Source: Rhyacophila brunnea (lineage: Eukaryota > Arthropoda > Insecta > Trichoptera > Rhyacophilidae). Taken from it: a DNA stretch of 64,000 nt. Positions 14,201 through 29,200 of the stretch are shown here, one piece after another. Made by a program: the position numbers and the translations under genes. Location: positions 62,001-126,000 of the forward strand of contig JAGYXB010001409.1 in the NCBI GenBank assembly GCA_022495005.1, in the 5' to 3' direction. Positions within the stretch are counted from its first letter, which is position 1; every line of letters begins with the position of its first letter. The notes beneath the pieces are model-generated. The model was not told the origin of the DNA, did no database searches, and saw nothing but the letters and a program-made list of their open reading frames with translations.

Positions 14201-17200
14201 ATTTCTTAATTAATATATTATAATTATGTTATAACAAAAATACTATAACAGTTGTCTATAAAAACAAACATCAGCGCGATAAGTTATCCGAGATTTCGTA
14301 GAGCACTGTCAGACGGTCTTGCGACCTACATAATGTATCTTATTGACGATTAAATCGAATTATTCGTTCGATTTTGTCCAATATCCGCCTCTAGAGAACC
14401 GGACAATTATTTGACTTATCCTTCTTTCATCCCTATTATTTTATTCTTTTCTTTAAAATAATAGTAACCACTCTAATAATATATTATTACCAGTGGCGAA
14501 GGGTGACTTTTGGAACGAGGTAGACTGCGGAGATCAGAGAAAAAGGACACACGTGTCAGGTATACTTACAGAAAATAAGAAGACAGTATTATGATATTAC
14601 TATTGATACTATACTAATTCGATGAAATTTCAATAACTTACTGAAGATATAAAATTGAGCGATGAGTTTAAATTATATTTTTTCCTAAGCATTTAAACAC
14701 ATAAAAAAATATTAGATAAAATTATTTTTAATTTTTAAAAACAATCTATATTTATTTATATGTGATTGAATGTCATAGAATATTCTTGGGTTTTCACCGT
14801 GTCTCCTTCTTCCTTCTTTACTCGACGTTTCGGGCTCGTTGCAGAGGCCATTATCAAGAGATATCTCTAGATATCTTATCTCTTGATAATGGCCTCTGCA
14901 ACGAGCCCGAAACGTCGAGTAAAGAAGGAAGAAGGAGACACGGTGAAAACCCAAGAATATACTACGATAAAAAACAACCGTGAAAGCCTCAAACATTATA
15001 GAATGTCATAGAAATTATTTTTTTTAAATCATCTAGGTAATAATTATTAATTATTTTATTATCTAATGTACGGAATACAGAAACATTTAGGCCATCCTCC
15101 CACGGCGCGACTGAAATCTGATGGAACTGGTTTGTGAAGGAACTCATAAACTGACCAATGTGATGCTTCGCACACGGCGCTACTGAAACCCAGTTGAAAT
15201 AATAATCACATAACCTCAAACTATCAAACTGGACTGTCAGCTGTGTTGTACAAAAACTGACAATACGCGCGCTGCAGCGTTTACAATTATGTTATTTTAA
15301 TTTTCCGATTAATATTTACTTTTGACGTCTCTGGTTGTTTTGGTTTTTACGATATGACGCTAGCGGCTTTACGAAGTGCTACCAATTTTGGTAAGAAAAT
15401 ATGATTTTTCACCGAAATCTAATGATGTTGGTACTACTGTTTTACGGTGACTGGAAACTTCAGAGACCGCGCGACTAGCATGTCGCATCTCTTCGCGACC
15501 GTTTTGAAGCTGAGAGATTCCAGTCTCGCCGTCAGCGAGCCGCCATTGAAATACATTAGCTAGATACTGGCTGGAATTTTAGTTTCAGTTTCGACGGACA
15601 TAAGTTGCGCCGTGGGAGGATGGCCTTAGGCTTACGCATTAGAGCCTATCGTTTTGTATTCAATGCTCCAGACATTCTGAGGTCACGTGACATAAAGTTC
15701 ACACAGAAAAAAACATAACTGATATTGGCAAACAATTAGACAAATTTGTTAAAGACAATATGTCGTGCCGTGGCATATTGCTTTAAATTTTTAACTGACG
15801 TACTGTTATTTGTATTTATTTATAATACAGTACATTTATAATACATATAATACGTACAGTAAAAACAAAACAATGATTCGGTTCGTGGATTGTATGCGTA
15901 CGAATTCGCGCTCATCGGCTGCCAGGTATTTAATACGACTCCCTATCCGCACGCATACCATCGACCAACCGAATCATTGGTTTGTTTTACTGTACATTCA
16001 TATTTTCTTACATAATATACGACAGCTGCGGTATTTCAGTTGTTAATGAATGACAAAACATGATGAATAAAAATGGCGGAGAAAATTATAAATATATAAC
16101 CTCTATCGACTATCAAAGATACCATTCCGCTATTGAAAGACAACGCAATTTATTTCCTCATTCTAAAAGAAATATAATATGGCTACCTCAATAATTATTA
16201 TGAAATAATTATATTACTTGAATTGAAATAAGTAATCAGGCAGTATACATAATTATTACAGCAATTTTCTGATAATGGTGTATAAGAACAAATGATTCGA
16301 GTCAAAAGAGATTAACGTCTTAATAATCGTTGTGCATGATATTATGCACTATAATTATTAGATGCCATATTCTTCAGTCCTAAGTCCGAGCCTGTTTGAA
16401 TAACGCCTATATAGCAATTAAAAATAAATATGTAGCTCATCTTTATTTAATCCACATGTCTGTATTTTACCACGTTTTTCTTAGCTCGTATTCTTGTTTG
16501 TCCGGTGGTTGTTTATCCAGTACAAATCTTGCAATCTATTTTTAACTAATTTCCCGACTAGCTAGACATTTGAAACTTTTAGAATATATCAGAACACGAT
16601 GCCAATGCATTATTTTAATACTTCTAGCTATCTTTAAGTAGAATTGAATTCATTTTCAAATAATTCTGTTTTGTATGAAAAGTTATTTCGGAAGAAATCC
16701 GTAATCCAATCCACTATTATTGGTTGCTAAGGGGTGGTCTTAGCAACTAGTAGAAGTAGTAGCAAAATAGTATTCTATATTTGTTTGTTTGTTGCAAAAT
16801 AGCAGAAAAATGATTGAATGACAATTGCCTTACTTGTACTAAATTATTAATACATTGAATTGTCAAGTTTATATGATTCAACAGAAATTTTAAAAACGTG
16901 GTATATAATAAGTTCTTTTTATCTTGTAATTATTTTATAATTAATATAAGTTTTATCCTCCACGTCACTATCGATAATAATTATTATTATTTTCTCAACT
17001 GAAATTCTGAAACCTTTTTGAAGTTGTTTTACTAAGCGGCCGGTATAGGTTGTCTAATATTGTAATGACAACACTGCTTTATCGAATTATTTGCATTCGA
17101 TAATAAAAATCAGCTAACTTTGCTTTGTACAAAATGGGATAAATAATATTGTTAAAAAATTAACAAACTGTGATAAAATAATGTTTAAAAATCTCAAAAA

Positions 17201-20200
17201 AAAAACTCAAAGAGGGATACCAAGTTCGGCATGTCAAGCCTACATATTATATAATATATATGGCAGCTTCCAGTTATAACAGCTGAAAGAACAATATAAA
17301 CATAGGTTGAAAATATTGATGTCATGTGTTTTCAATAATTATGAGGCATTCCCAGTCTTGTATTTCCCCCCAAACATATAAATATTGCCTGCCATCAGAA
17401 AATGCCACGAATAATTTTATTAAGCCAATGTAAGATTTGTTTAGTATAGTGTTTATGATATAGGTATTATATAGGGATTCCAATCCCGGGATCCCGAGCT
17501 ATTTTCGATACCTATGAATCCCGGGATTGGTGAACATAATCCCGAAGATTTCGGGATTGATTTATTTATCAATTTTTATGGAAAATAAAATAAAAATGAA
17601 AATATAACAGAAAAAATACTTTTAATAACAAATAACGAAATTATAAATAAACTGAGTTTGAATAAAGTTTGATTTATACCCATATGTAAGTTGTCGATTC
17701 AATTTATTTTTCACATAAATTAATAAAAATGAGAAAGATTGGAAAAAAACAATGCTTTGCACTTTTAACGAAGTAATTCCACTATGATCTCATACGTTTT
17801 ACGGCAGTTTCATATTTGGCTGACTAATTGGATTTATGAAGCAGAAAGGCCATATACCATGATTTGCTTTACTATTTTAAATCTCGCTAACCCATTCATT
17901 AAGTCTTTAGTATCAGACACAGCAATCTTATATTAAATTCACATTATTATTTATATTACAATATTATTTACTCCGTTAAACTTATGTATTTTCAAGATTG
18001 AACGTACACAATATTAACAATAAAAATGTCTTAAATAGTATAAATTATACTAGATTTATTTTTGACCTATTTTATCAATGTTATTTGTAAAGATAAAAAA
18101 TTTATATCAACTATGGAAAAAATGCCATGATGAAAAAATTGTCAAATTGTAATCCCGGGATCAGAATCTTGGCTCGGAATTGGTTTCCCTAGTACTATAG
18201 ATATTATACTGTTTAAATATTGAGGACTCTTCAAAACATGAGCGGTATTGCAGTTATTGTAGGTCCAGACCTTTACAATCGAAGATAAACGCAAATAAAA
18301 AACAATTTGTTTAATGAAAAGTCACCATCGACAATGAACTGATCCTCACACAGGCCTATTTGCCATATATATATATTGAAAAATTTGGTGCCTCATACGG
18401 AGAACTTATTTTGTGTTCAGCGTTTTTACTCTTGGCAACTTTTTTAGGTAAACGTGAGAAAGAAAATCTAAGTATTTCATTCAGACACGTTTATCACACC
18501 ATGCAATCTACAGATATACGTGTATGATGGGTGGAATAGATATTTATTATTATTACCTTAAAGTTAATGATATATATTAATATAAACAATGACACGTGTC
18601 CATGAATGAACCAGCAAAATATTTTCCGGCGGGAACAATATCTATGGTGCACGAATGGCTAGTCAGATGAGGGTACATAACTACGCAAGAGTCCTCCCTT
18701 TGATTGAATTAGGAGCTCATTTGGTTTCCTCGCGCCCCGCTGGGAGCGCAGATGTCGCTTGCTGACTCACTCGACGTAGGTATCTACCTACCTTCTCTAT
18801 GCTTCAAATAAATTTATTGTCTGTGACACAGGATTGATTTTTCAGATCGATTCGAATGCTTGGAATACAACATAGATTTAAAATAACTTAGGTACAAGTT
18901 GGTTATCCTGGATACAGCGGCAAACACATTTTGAAAATAGCCGATATACTGGATTATTTGTTAGGATAACCTAACCTAACCTAACCCAAACTAACAAATA
19001 ATCCAGTGTATCGGCTATTTTCAAAATGTGTTTGCCGCTGTATCCAGGATAAATGTATAGAACCATGACTTATTTTCATTATTTCAGTGACGTCCCTCAA
19101 TTAAGCTGATTTAAATTTTTTGGCAAATTAAAATGCGGCCGCTTACCATTAAGTAATACAATAACTTAAAATGGTTAATTTACATTATTACGTTGTAATA
19201 CTCAATGACCAAATTTCAAAACAAATGAATGTAGCATTTGCTGTCATTAGCATTACGCACTGAAAAATAACTTTGTTGAACTATTTCATGAAATTTAATC
19301 ACGAAAGAGATTTGTAGACACATTGTTAGCAGACATTTTGACCACTTGGATAATTGTATCCATTGTGAAAATTTGATACATTTTTTTAATATGCAACACG
19401 TTTCTATTGTAAATCATGCGCTTTATGATCAATTTTCATATTCGCGCATCTATCAAGTTTGCGTAAAAAGTGGTCAGAGAATCCGTTAAGGCTATACCTC
19501 AGCTGAGGCATGGTCTAAAAAAATCGTGGCTAGGCGATGCGCGGACTGTACAAATGACGCGTGCCGAACGAAATATAATTTGTCATATAAATCCAACATG
19601 CGTCCATTTAATGTTCTGTTTATTGTTCTATTAGTGACAATAATAATATATTCATTGACATGTTTTCTTTTTCAAGTAAATGGGTAACGTTTTTTAGTCA
19701 TCTTTACACGATTTAAGAATTAATACTCCGTCGCCATCACGAAACAAATTAACGTGTTCACAACTCGACGTTCGCTCTTCGATTGCCAGCGAGTCCAAAA
19801 TTTCGTCGCACCTATAGTTGAATATTGTTTGCCGTTTCACTGAAGTACCGTACGAAATGTAAACATGCGTTGATGACGATTGAAAATGCGACACAATCTA
19901 TACTGAAATGATTGCCTGAGAGCAAGCACGCGCACAATGTGCCCGTGTCTAGATCCACGTTAGTTTGAAAACGACTTTCACGTCTTGAAAATAAAAATAG
20001 AAATTGCTTTTCAAAATATAAATTAAATCACGACTGTCGATATATTACAACTAAATTCAAGTAGAGTTGCCGCTTCATAACCTTGCACGCCGGCTCTAGG
20101 ATGAAAGTGATGTACTTAATATATTCTAAAAATATGTTTTTTTACATATATTATCCCTTTAACATACATAATTTTGAAAACATTTTTGAGAAAATATATT

Positions 20201-23200
20201 ATAACCAATAGAAAAAATCTTTTTGAAAAAAGTTAGACACCCGCAGGAATCGAGCTTGCATCTCTCGGGTTTTGCGCCCACGCATATAGACCACTATGCT
20301 AAAGGTACCATATTTAATTACGACATTTTAAGTTTTTTTTTTAATTTTTCCTTTTCACATCTTATTCTTGCGATTGAAATCTGGAGGCGGTGAGTATTAA
20401 AAAAGGCCAATAGTTAAAATTTGTCGTAATCAAGTATGACTCCTTTAGCATAGTGAACTATGTGCGTTGGTGCGATACCCGAGAGATTCAGGTTTGATTC
20501 CTGCGGGGTGTCTTACTTTTTTTTTACACGCTATTTACATTTCCACGATTCAATTTCTACGGGCTTAGTACGATCATGCCTGTTTATAGTCAAATTGTTT
20601 ATTTAAAACAATGAAAAAGCAGTTGAAACTATGTAGTTTTATTGCAATAGGTAAGGGGTAAATTATATTTTCCGAACTGCCCTCGACAATTATTTAAAAA
20701 TCGAATTTCCATTTTCGGTTTGTTTCACCGCTCATTTAGCATGGTAGGTACCTTTATAAATTTGCCGCGCACTTCACTCCAGTCGGCCGGCATGTGTCGC
20801 CCACTTCATAGCAGAGCTGTCTTTCAATTTGCAACAAGATGAGTGTTTCGTTTTGAATTACAAATTGATTTAGACGCGCCTCTGATTTGCATTCGAAGGG
20901 TTGTTGACATATATTTTCGCCGTTGGCAACATCATTTACAACAATGTGCGAATTTATTCCACTTGTTAATAATACTTCAATCCTATTACAAATTAATATA
21001 GGTATCTACATACACCCATGACTGAATAATAAAATTATTCATTATCGGCGGGGATTGTGGATAAAAACACTAATAGAATTTGAAATTAAATTAGTTTTTT
21101 TTAATTAAAAATGCAATATTTAAAAAATATTCAAAAAATTTCAAAAATGGTGAGATTTTTTGTACTGAATGGGAACAACTACGAATACGTAATTTTCAAA
21201 TTCCGTTATTCTTGGCGACTATTTTTTAACAATCTTAGATGAAGGTATTAAAAAAAAACTAATATCGATTCTGATGTCGCGTGCCGACATAACCACAATA
21301 CGTTGCGTTTTTTTCCCTCTATGTCTCATGCAGTCCTCCCGTGTTGGCTGTCTCTCACACTTCCTGCGGGTAAATGCGACGTTGTTGTGGGCGGTTAGCG
21401 TTAGATGGCGTCTGTTATCTCTCCAAAATTTTTGACGTGATTAGGAGTTACATCGGTAGCTTAATCAGTTCAAGTCTCTTTCAGTGGATAAATTTTTACT
21501 AATATGTATGTTTTTGGGGTTGTTCCAAATTATGTTTTTTAATTTCTCGCTTTCCATTTATATTAAACGATAGATAGACTATTTGAATTTGACCATTGAA
21601 TTAACCTTCTACAATAGATAGAATGTGAAACAAATTTAAAGAAAAGTTATTGTTATTCTGTTTATGATGTATATAATATACGATTTTTATAATATAATAT
21701 ATTATATTATATGGTTTTTATACAACCGAAAATTGTAAAAATTCATTTCAAACGGCAGGGTAATAAATCTTCCTGTTGACGCCCACGATGACTAAGCGGT
21801 TTAAGCGTCGGCCTATAATGTTGTGGATCCCAGGTTGGAAACCTACGTCCGCTAAAGACATATATCGTTTTTCAATACGTGTTTGAATCACAGTATGGAC
21901 CTAAAGTGGCTAACATCCATTTCTCGAAAAACCAAAAAACTGTTAATACAAAACCTCCACCCCATGGAGGTCCATATGATCTTACGAGGATCGGAAATGG
22001 TAAAAATAATTTTCATGTAATATAAAGAATGGCAAAATTATGTATTAAAATGTTAATATTTTCAGCTTACCTGTATTCTGGCTTCATTTAATTTAGTTGT
22101 TCTTGCTAATTCTTCTCTACAGTAAATATCGGGGTAATGGGATTTTGCAAATGCTGCTTCTAATTCTGCTAATTGTTCCTGAAAAAAAAAAACAAAATAA
22201 TACTTAGGTTTTTATAAAAAAAATACTCGAGATAATAAATAATGACCAAGTGCACAGTAAAAATTAACATCCCTGTGCCAAGTGGTGTGTCCCCATAAAG
22301 ATTCACAAAATGTCACCCCTACCACTCCATTTTTTCTAAACTATGTTGTAAAAAATAAGTCTTTCAGTTTCATTATAATATTTGAATCAACTGCCTCTCT
22401 CTTCTGTCAGTTTTCATAGAAGGTAATGGTGACATTTAATTATAACAATTATACATAAAATAGAGAATTTACAATTCTTGCCAAAGTTCCATATCAGACG
22501 GTTACCTGCGTAAAGGTGGTCCGATGTCTACGTCTCGCTGGAGTTGGACAGGAGGCGGTGGTCGGTGTGTGGTTTGCGTGGGCGGCGTGTACCGAGTGCG
22601 CTCCAAGTCCTGCGGGGGATAGTCCTCCGCCGACTGACCCAGATCCCAGGCCTTGACCCGGTTCCGGTTTCAGCTTTTTGAAGGCTCCTTCTGGTGAAAA
22701 AATAATATATGATATCAGTTTTAGATTGAAACAGGAGATTTTACATGGTAATTCGATCGAACCATAAAATGTCATGAAGAAATTTCTTTACATTATTTAA
22801 AAAAATTATTTACATAATAAGCGATTGGGATAAAAATCCGATAGTATTTTTAAGAGACAGTATCACTATTAAGCTTGTCACTTTTTAATGTAATGTTTCA
22901 GGAATGGTCACTGATAGCAGCTATTCAAGTAAATTTTGCCAACTATCTGACAATTGGAAGTGAGCATAAACTGTAAATCTACCACTTTCTCAACTTTCTT
23001 ACTCTGTAAGAACCAAGGAGAAGTAAGGAATTTCTTTTATTTATACAATATACGCTGCAGGCTGTTTAAAAAAACTATATTCAATTTTAATTCAATGTGA
23101 TGATGCATGATCACAGTTATAAATTCGAATCCTTTAGCCGTTTAGTTTCTAATAGCTGTTTTATTTTTCACAACACTTACTATTAATCCTTTATTTTAGT

Positions 23201-26200
23201 TTTGAAAAACGGAAAACTGCACCTAGATTGAACACAGAGAAAAAAGCCTCGTATTTTTTTTTATATATACGGGGTCTTAGACGTTTGAAGTTAATCGATT
23301 ATTATTATCTATTTGAAGCAAGTGAAGAGAGGCAGCAAGAAACAATCATATTCTGATTCAAAGTTTTAAAATTCACATAATTATTTAAAAAAAAATGTAT
23401 TATTATATTAATCTAGCTGGTACTAAAATTCTTGATATTCTGAACACCAGATATTTTGACACCGCAGGCAAAATAACACGGTTTTTTGACAATTTATTCA
23501 ACTAAAATGTGATAGGGTGTAGGTGACTTTCATCTTCGTACTGATGATGCATCATGTTATTTAAAGAAAAGAAAATAAGAACATATCAATTTGAGTGAAC
23601 GAAGCTGGTCTTGATATTTATTAAATATTATTTATTTAATTAATACAAGTAAATTGTTTTTTTGTTTTTTAAAATATCTTTCCTCCAATAATTGACAGTA
23701 AACACTACATTAATAAAATTGCAATGACTAAAAGAAATAAACATAAATAATCTGTAAATACTTTATATACCCACGCTAGCCGAGCGGCTTAAGCGACGGC
23801 CTATACACATATTGTTTTCAATTTGTGTTTGAGTCAGAGTATGGACCTAATAGGTTGAGCAAGTGGCTAATATCTATTTCTAGTAAAAACAATAATTAGC
23901 TGTTAATACAAACCCCTACTCAGTGGAGGCCCAAATGATCTTATGAGGATCGGATAATATGGTGAAAAAAAATGCTTTATGATTTTAAATCATTCATTAC
24001 AGAGATTACATTCATCAGTATTCATCAAGTGGTAGGTATAAAAACAATACAAGTGCGAAAGCGCTAAATCGATGAAAAATTTCAGTCCTGTGGAAGTACA
24101 TAGCAATGCAACGCACATAACCAAAGCATAGTGGAATCAGATTGGAGACGCTTACGTCTAGCATATGACAGATCCAGACTGACGATAATGATGATTACAA
24201 AGACTAAACAGGCATTTGAAATGTGGTACTGCATGCGGAGTAGATGGATAAATAAACAAACGATGCCATCGTCAAACTTTCATCAGTTTACCAGCACCAG
24301 GTTCTTCAATTTTTAGTGAAATAACCCGCAGAGAAGATGACAATTTCGAAAACTACGAAAAGTCGAAGATCAAAGTAGATGAGTAAAAGCTCCTTACAGA
24401 TAGCTTTTTATTGATAATATGTCTCAATCATGAGGCTCAGTCGTCTGTCAGAAGATGAAGATTATCAGTCATTATTATATTTAAAGCGATAAAAGCAGTA
24501 GCAATGGGGAAAACAAAGCATCTACGTCGATTTCATGAAGTATTTATTTTTTATTCGATTGGTACTAAATTGATAAAATATAATTCTATAAAACCTCAGA
24601 AAAATACATAACAATAAAAAAAAAAGTCTAGTGCGATTCAAGCTAATATATTTCACTGTTGTTTGAGTGCTCTTACCATTTAAGCTTTTAATCTGTCTAT
24701 TATGCCAGTAAATAACTTATTACTCGTACCTTGATTTAATTACAAATCTTGATTGCTTTATTTTTTTATAGGATTGCGTAATCATTAGAATTAATTTGCA
24801 TGCGTCAAATTCCATTAATGCTCTAATTAAAAAATGAATGATATTATAATATTATGTGACGATAATGTAACATAACGTCCGTCGCACAGTATCGGAACCG
24901 GAAGTAGGCCGACGCGACGTACAAGATGTCCGACAGGTGCGTCCGCCGGATACGGGCGACTCTCCGCCGGTGACGTCACTCTTGCCGCGCTCACTCGCAA
25001 ACCTTATTCAATTCATTACTGTTTATTAATGCAGTTAGTTAGGCCAACCTAATTACAATTACTGGCACAGTGTCGACGCCCGCCGTCGCGACGCTTTGCA
25101 TGTACTTTGCCTGGCTACGTCTTACGGTTAACTGGCCCATTGGCGACTGAAGCTTTGTGTATGGTAAACATCCGATTGTGACGTAGCCCGTTCAAATTTC
25201 TCATCGATAATTTTTTATTTTTATTTTATGGTAAGTACTTGTATAATAATATTATGTTAACACACATTGTGTTTGTCGGATTAAATTGTGTAATATACTC
25301 ACCTATATTTTTCTCTCTTGATCTCTGATAACTTTCATGTAATATCTAGGTCAGGGCTTCCCAACTTTATTTTCACTAGGGGCACATTTATAGCCAAACA
25401 TAAAATGGCGGGAATATATTTTCAATTAAACTTACATAACTTAGACAAAGACGAAATACTACATACATATTTGACAAACAAACATTCCAACCATGTTTTT
25501 ACGAGAAATGGATATCAGCCACTTCCTCAACCTATTAGGTCCATACCCTGACTCAAACACAAATTGAAAAACAATATGTGTATTTGCCAAACCCAGGATT
25601 CGAACCTGGGAGCCACTGGGACGCGGCCATTGTGGATGTTTTATCTATTTAAAAAAATAGTTTTACATAGTATTTAAAAGCAATTCGAAGTGAATATTTA
25701 TATATTTTTATTATATATTATATTACGTTTTAAATAGTAATTAGTATATATATAACAAAAAATAATACGAGTTTAATTAGTGGGCTCTTTGGCATTGGAT
25801 TTTTTCAATTAAATTTTCATAGTTTGGAATGTAATTATGGGGATGTTCATATTACTATACTTAATAATTCACTTCATACAAATCTTCGTTGATTCCTATG
25901 TTAGATGTTTTTTATTTGGATTACTAATTTTGGGTAAGTCTTGATAAATCCCAGAAACATACCTAGATCTTTTTCTTTTATTGTGTTAACTGTCAATACA
26001 TGGTGGAACTGCATTGTATTATTCATTAATTTAATATAACGCAAAAAATGCGTTTTATTAAATTAATCAATAATACATACCTAGAACATCACATCTTTCA
26101 CTTTCAGGGTGAGTGCTTTTATTATTTAAGCTTTAAACTATCGATCCGTCTATGTTTCACTGAAATTATTTCCAATTAAAATGCGATTGGCATTGCAATT

Positions 26201-29200
26201 ATTTTTATAATAGTTATGTTTTTGATATTTAAAAAAAAATGTATTAAAGGTAAACCTAATATTCTTAAATCTTACGTAAATTTAGTATAGAATAATAATA
26301 CAAGATATATACATAACTTAGTTAATAAAAAATTGTACCTGAACATTTAGCAATGGAAAAAATATAACATTTTGATCCGGTTGAATATATTTTAGAAAAG
26401 AGTAATTTTGTAGAATATTTTATTTGTAAAATTAGGTCTTGGACGATTTGGCGCCACGACAACTGGGCGCCACGCAATCGAATGAAATTCGAAAATAAGT
26501 TGACGTTCGTGAATTATATGTACTTTTAAAATATACATTTAGTATTATTATTTAATTTAATACTTAGTGAAAATTTAAAAATGCGCATGTAAATAATGAT
26601 TTAATTGTGCATGTTTCCAATGAGAAGAGAGCTATTTCATTTTTATATAAATCCTGAATCCGCAATAAAAAGATATTATATTAAGAGCAAAATGAATTAA
26701 AATTACTAAGTAGTAGATAGAAATTGATTAAAATAATTCTTCGTCTACTTTCTGTATAAAATCGTCGATTTACTTCATTCGACAGTGCGCAGCCCAATTG
26801 TCCTCGTGCCCAGTTGTCCCATTCCAAAAATTACTTATGTTAGTATGTACGACTTTTTAAGTTATTTAATCAAGTGGTCATCTCAATATATATAAAAATT
26901 ATTAGTAATTTCTAAAAACACAGTAATACGTAAATTATAGTGTAAAAAAAGTTGTTCACTTTATCTGTTCAAAAAGCAAGATAAGTAAAACTAACGTCAA
27001 ACTCAAAGCAAAGAAAAACCTTTTTTCTCTTTTACAGATGTAATGGAAATGTCTCCAAGTCATTAACTATTCGGAGACAAAGAGGAAAAGAGAAAAGCTA
27101 TTTAATGTCGCCGTCTGGCTCTCTCTCTTTGTCGCTCAGAGGGGCATGCAGTAATTACGTTTTTTCTGCTAATGACGTAATTGCATTTTTCACTTGAATC
27201 CGTGTAAATTTAGCGGTGATCTCCCTTTGCTCCACTTTTGTGCTATCCTTTAAAATCACACGCCTTTATCTTGTCCGACTCTGCCATTTGGAGATGGGAC
27301 TCCAAAGGAGCGTGACGCTTTCACTTTATTTTTACTTATAAATTTAAAAGTTTTACGGGGGAAAAAAAATGAAAACTTAAATATTGTAATTCGTTTCGGA
27401 TATCATAACCGATATATATTTATTTATATGAAAGTGTAATTTTTTTAGACAGACTTAACTAATTTTGATGTAGAGTGTTTATGCTATTGGTACCTATATG
27501 CTGATGGAATTATTAAATATACAAATAAATGTAATTTATAATTAACTATTTTTTAATTCAACGAATAATTCACAAGATTTCAGAATATATTATTCTAAGT
27601 ATTAAACATACACAATTTTGAAAAAATGAGAAAATGTATTTAACCAATAGATTTTTTTTTTGAAAAAAGTAAGACCCGCAGGAATCGAACCTGAATCTCT
27701 TGGGTTTCGCATCCGTGCACATTGACCACAACGCTAAAGGCGCCGTACTTAATTGCGACAAATTTTAACTAACGGCTCTTACAATAAATACTCTCTGAAG
27801 CGATTGTCAAAATTGAGCTACATTGGCTATCGGCTTTTGTACTTTGAATCATAGTAGGTATTAATTTGATTACTTACCAACGTCATGGATTACTTCAAGA
27901 TATTTTGTGTTGTAACTTACTTGAAACTTGCAAATAATTTTTAATTAAGTAACTATTTTTTTATTCAACAAAAAAATCACAAGATTTAAGAATGTAATAT
28001 TCTAAGTATTGAACACATACATAATTTTGAAAACGCTTCTGAGAAAATGTATTATAATCAATAGAAAAGATCTTTTTGAAAAAAGTAAGGTTCGCAGGAA
28101 TCGAACCTGCATCTATCTCATCAAATATAATTTACCTTTAACTACGTTTTAATTGATTAATATTCACTGCCTTAGTACAATGCTACTATACTATTTGACA
28201 AAATGTCAGTTACGACTTATGAATTACAAAATATGGATAATCAGTTAAAGTTTATGGCCAAGGCACTATTTTTGTAGAAATTTATTTTACAATTATATCA
28301 GATAAATTTGTATGACATCAACATGAATATTGAAGGAGTAATTGTTTTAGTGCAATAATACACTTTATTACATAAATTGATTTAATTTAAATATTGGAGG
28401 GAGTTTAAGGCGGTTCTTTATAATTTTAGATAAATGTTAAATTTTTTAGGATAGTTACATAATAATAATACATAAACAGTATTCAAAAACTTTGACAGCA
28501 AACTTTGTCAAATAGTGTACCCTTGTACTGGGGCAGCGAATGTAAGTATCCAAGAATAATGGATACAGTTATAGATAAATATTTACAAACAACAACCACT
28601 CCAAAATACTAAAAAGTTTCTTAGGGAAAATATGTTTTTATTTTTAATTCTTAGAATTATTCTAAATTCAATAAATTCTACACTATATTTTTGATATAAT
28701 TTTTCAGACTACACATCCTATAACTTTTGCTTCAATTTCATTTAAATTTATCTCTTCTTATAAGTTTTTCTACCATTTTATTTCCTCTTCTCTCCTGTGC
28801 GCATTTTTATTTGAATTATAAGTGACTGTTTGCAGACCTAACATACTTCACTTTATAAATTTGCATCTCGTGATATCGCTACTTAAAATCGATTGTAATA
28901 CAAGGCAGGCTTTATGGTTTAATTAATAATATAGTAAAACTATTTGCCAAAGTTTATGCCACCGTGTTTAAATAATGCAAATAAATGCACAGAATATATT
29001 ATTTGTATTATGGCTACCAACTCAACCAGTCTAAAAACTTTCTAGAAGTTCATAAGAATCTCTCTAGATATATTCTGAGCTTTTTCACCCATATAGTATT
29101 GAGGAAATTAAGATAATCCATCATTATTTTCGGTCCAAACTAATAACCTATACATCCTTAGCACCGAACTTTTTTAGTGTAGGTAATAAAACGAAATAAC

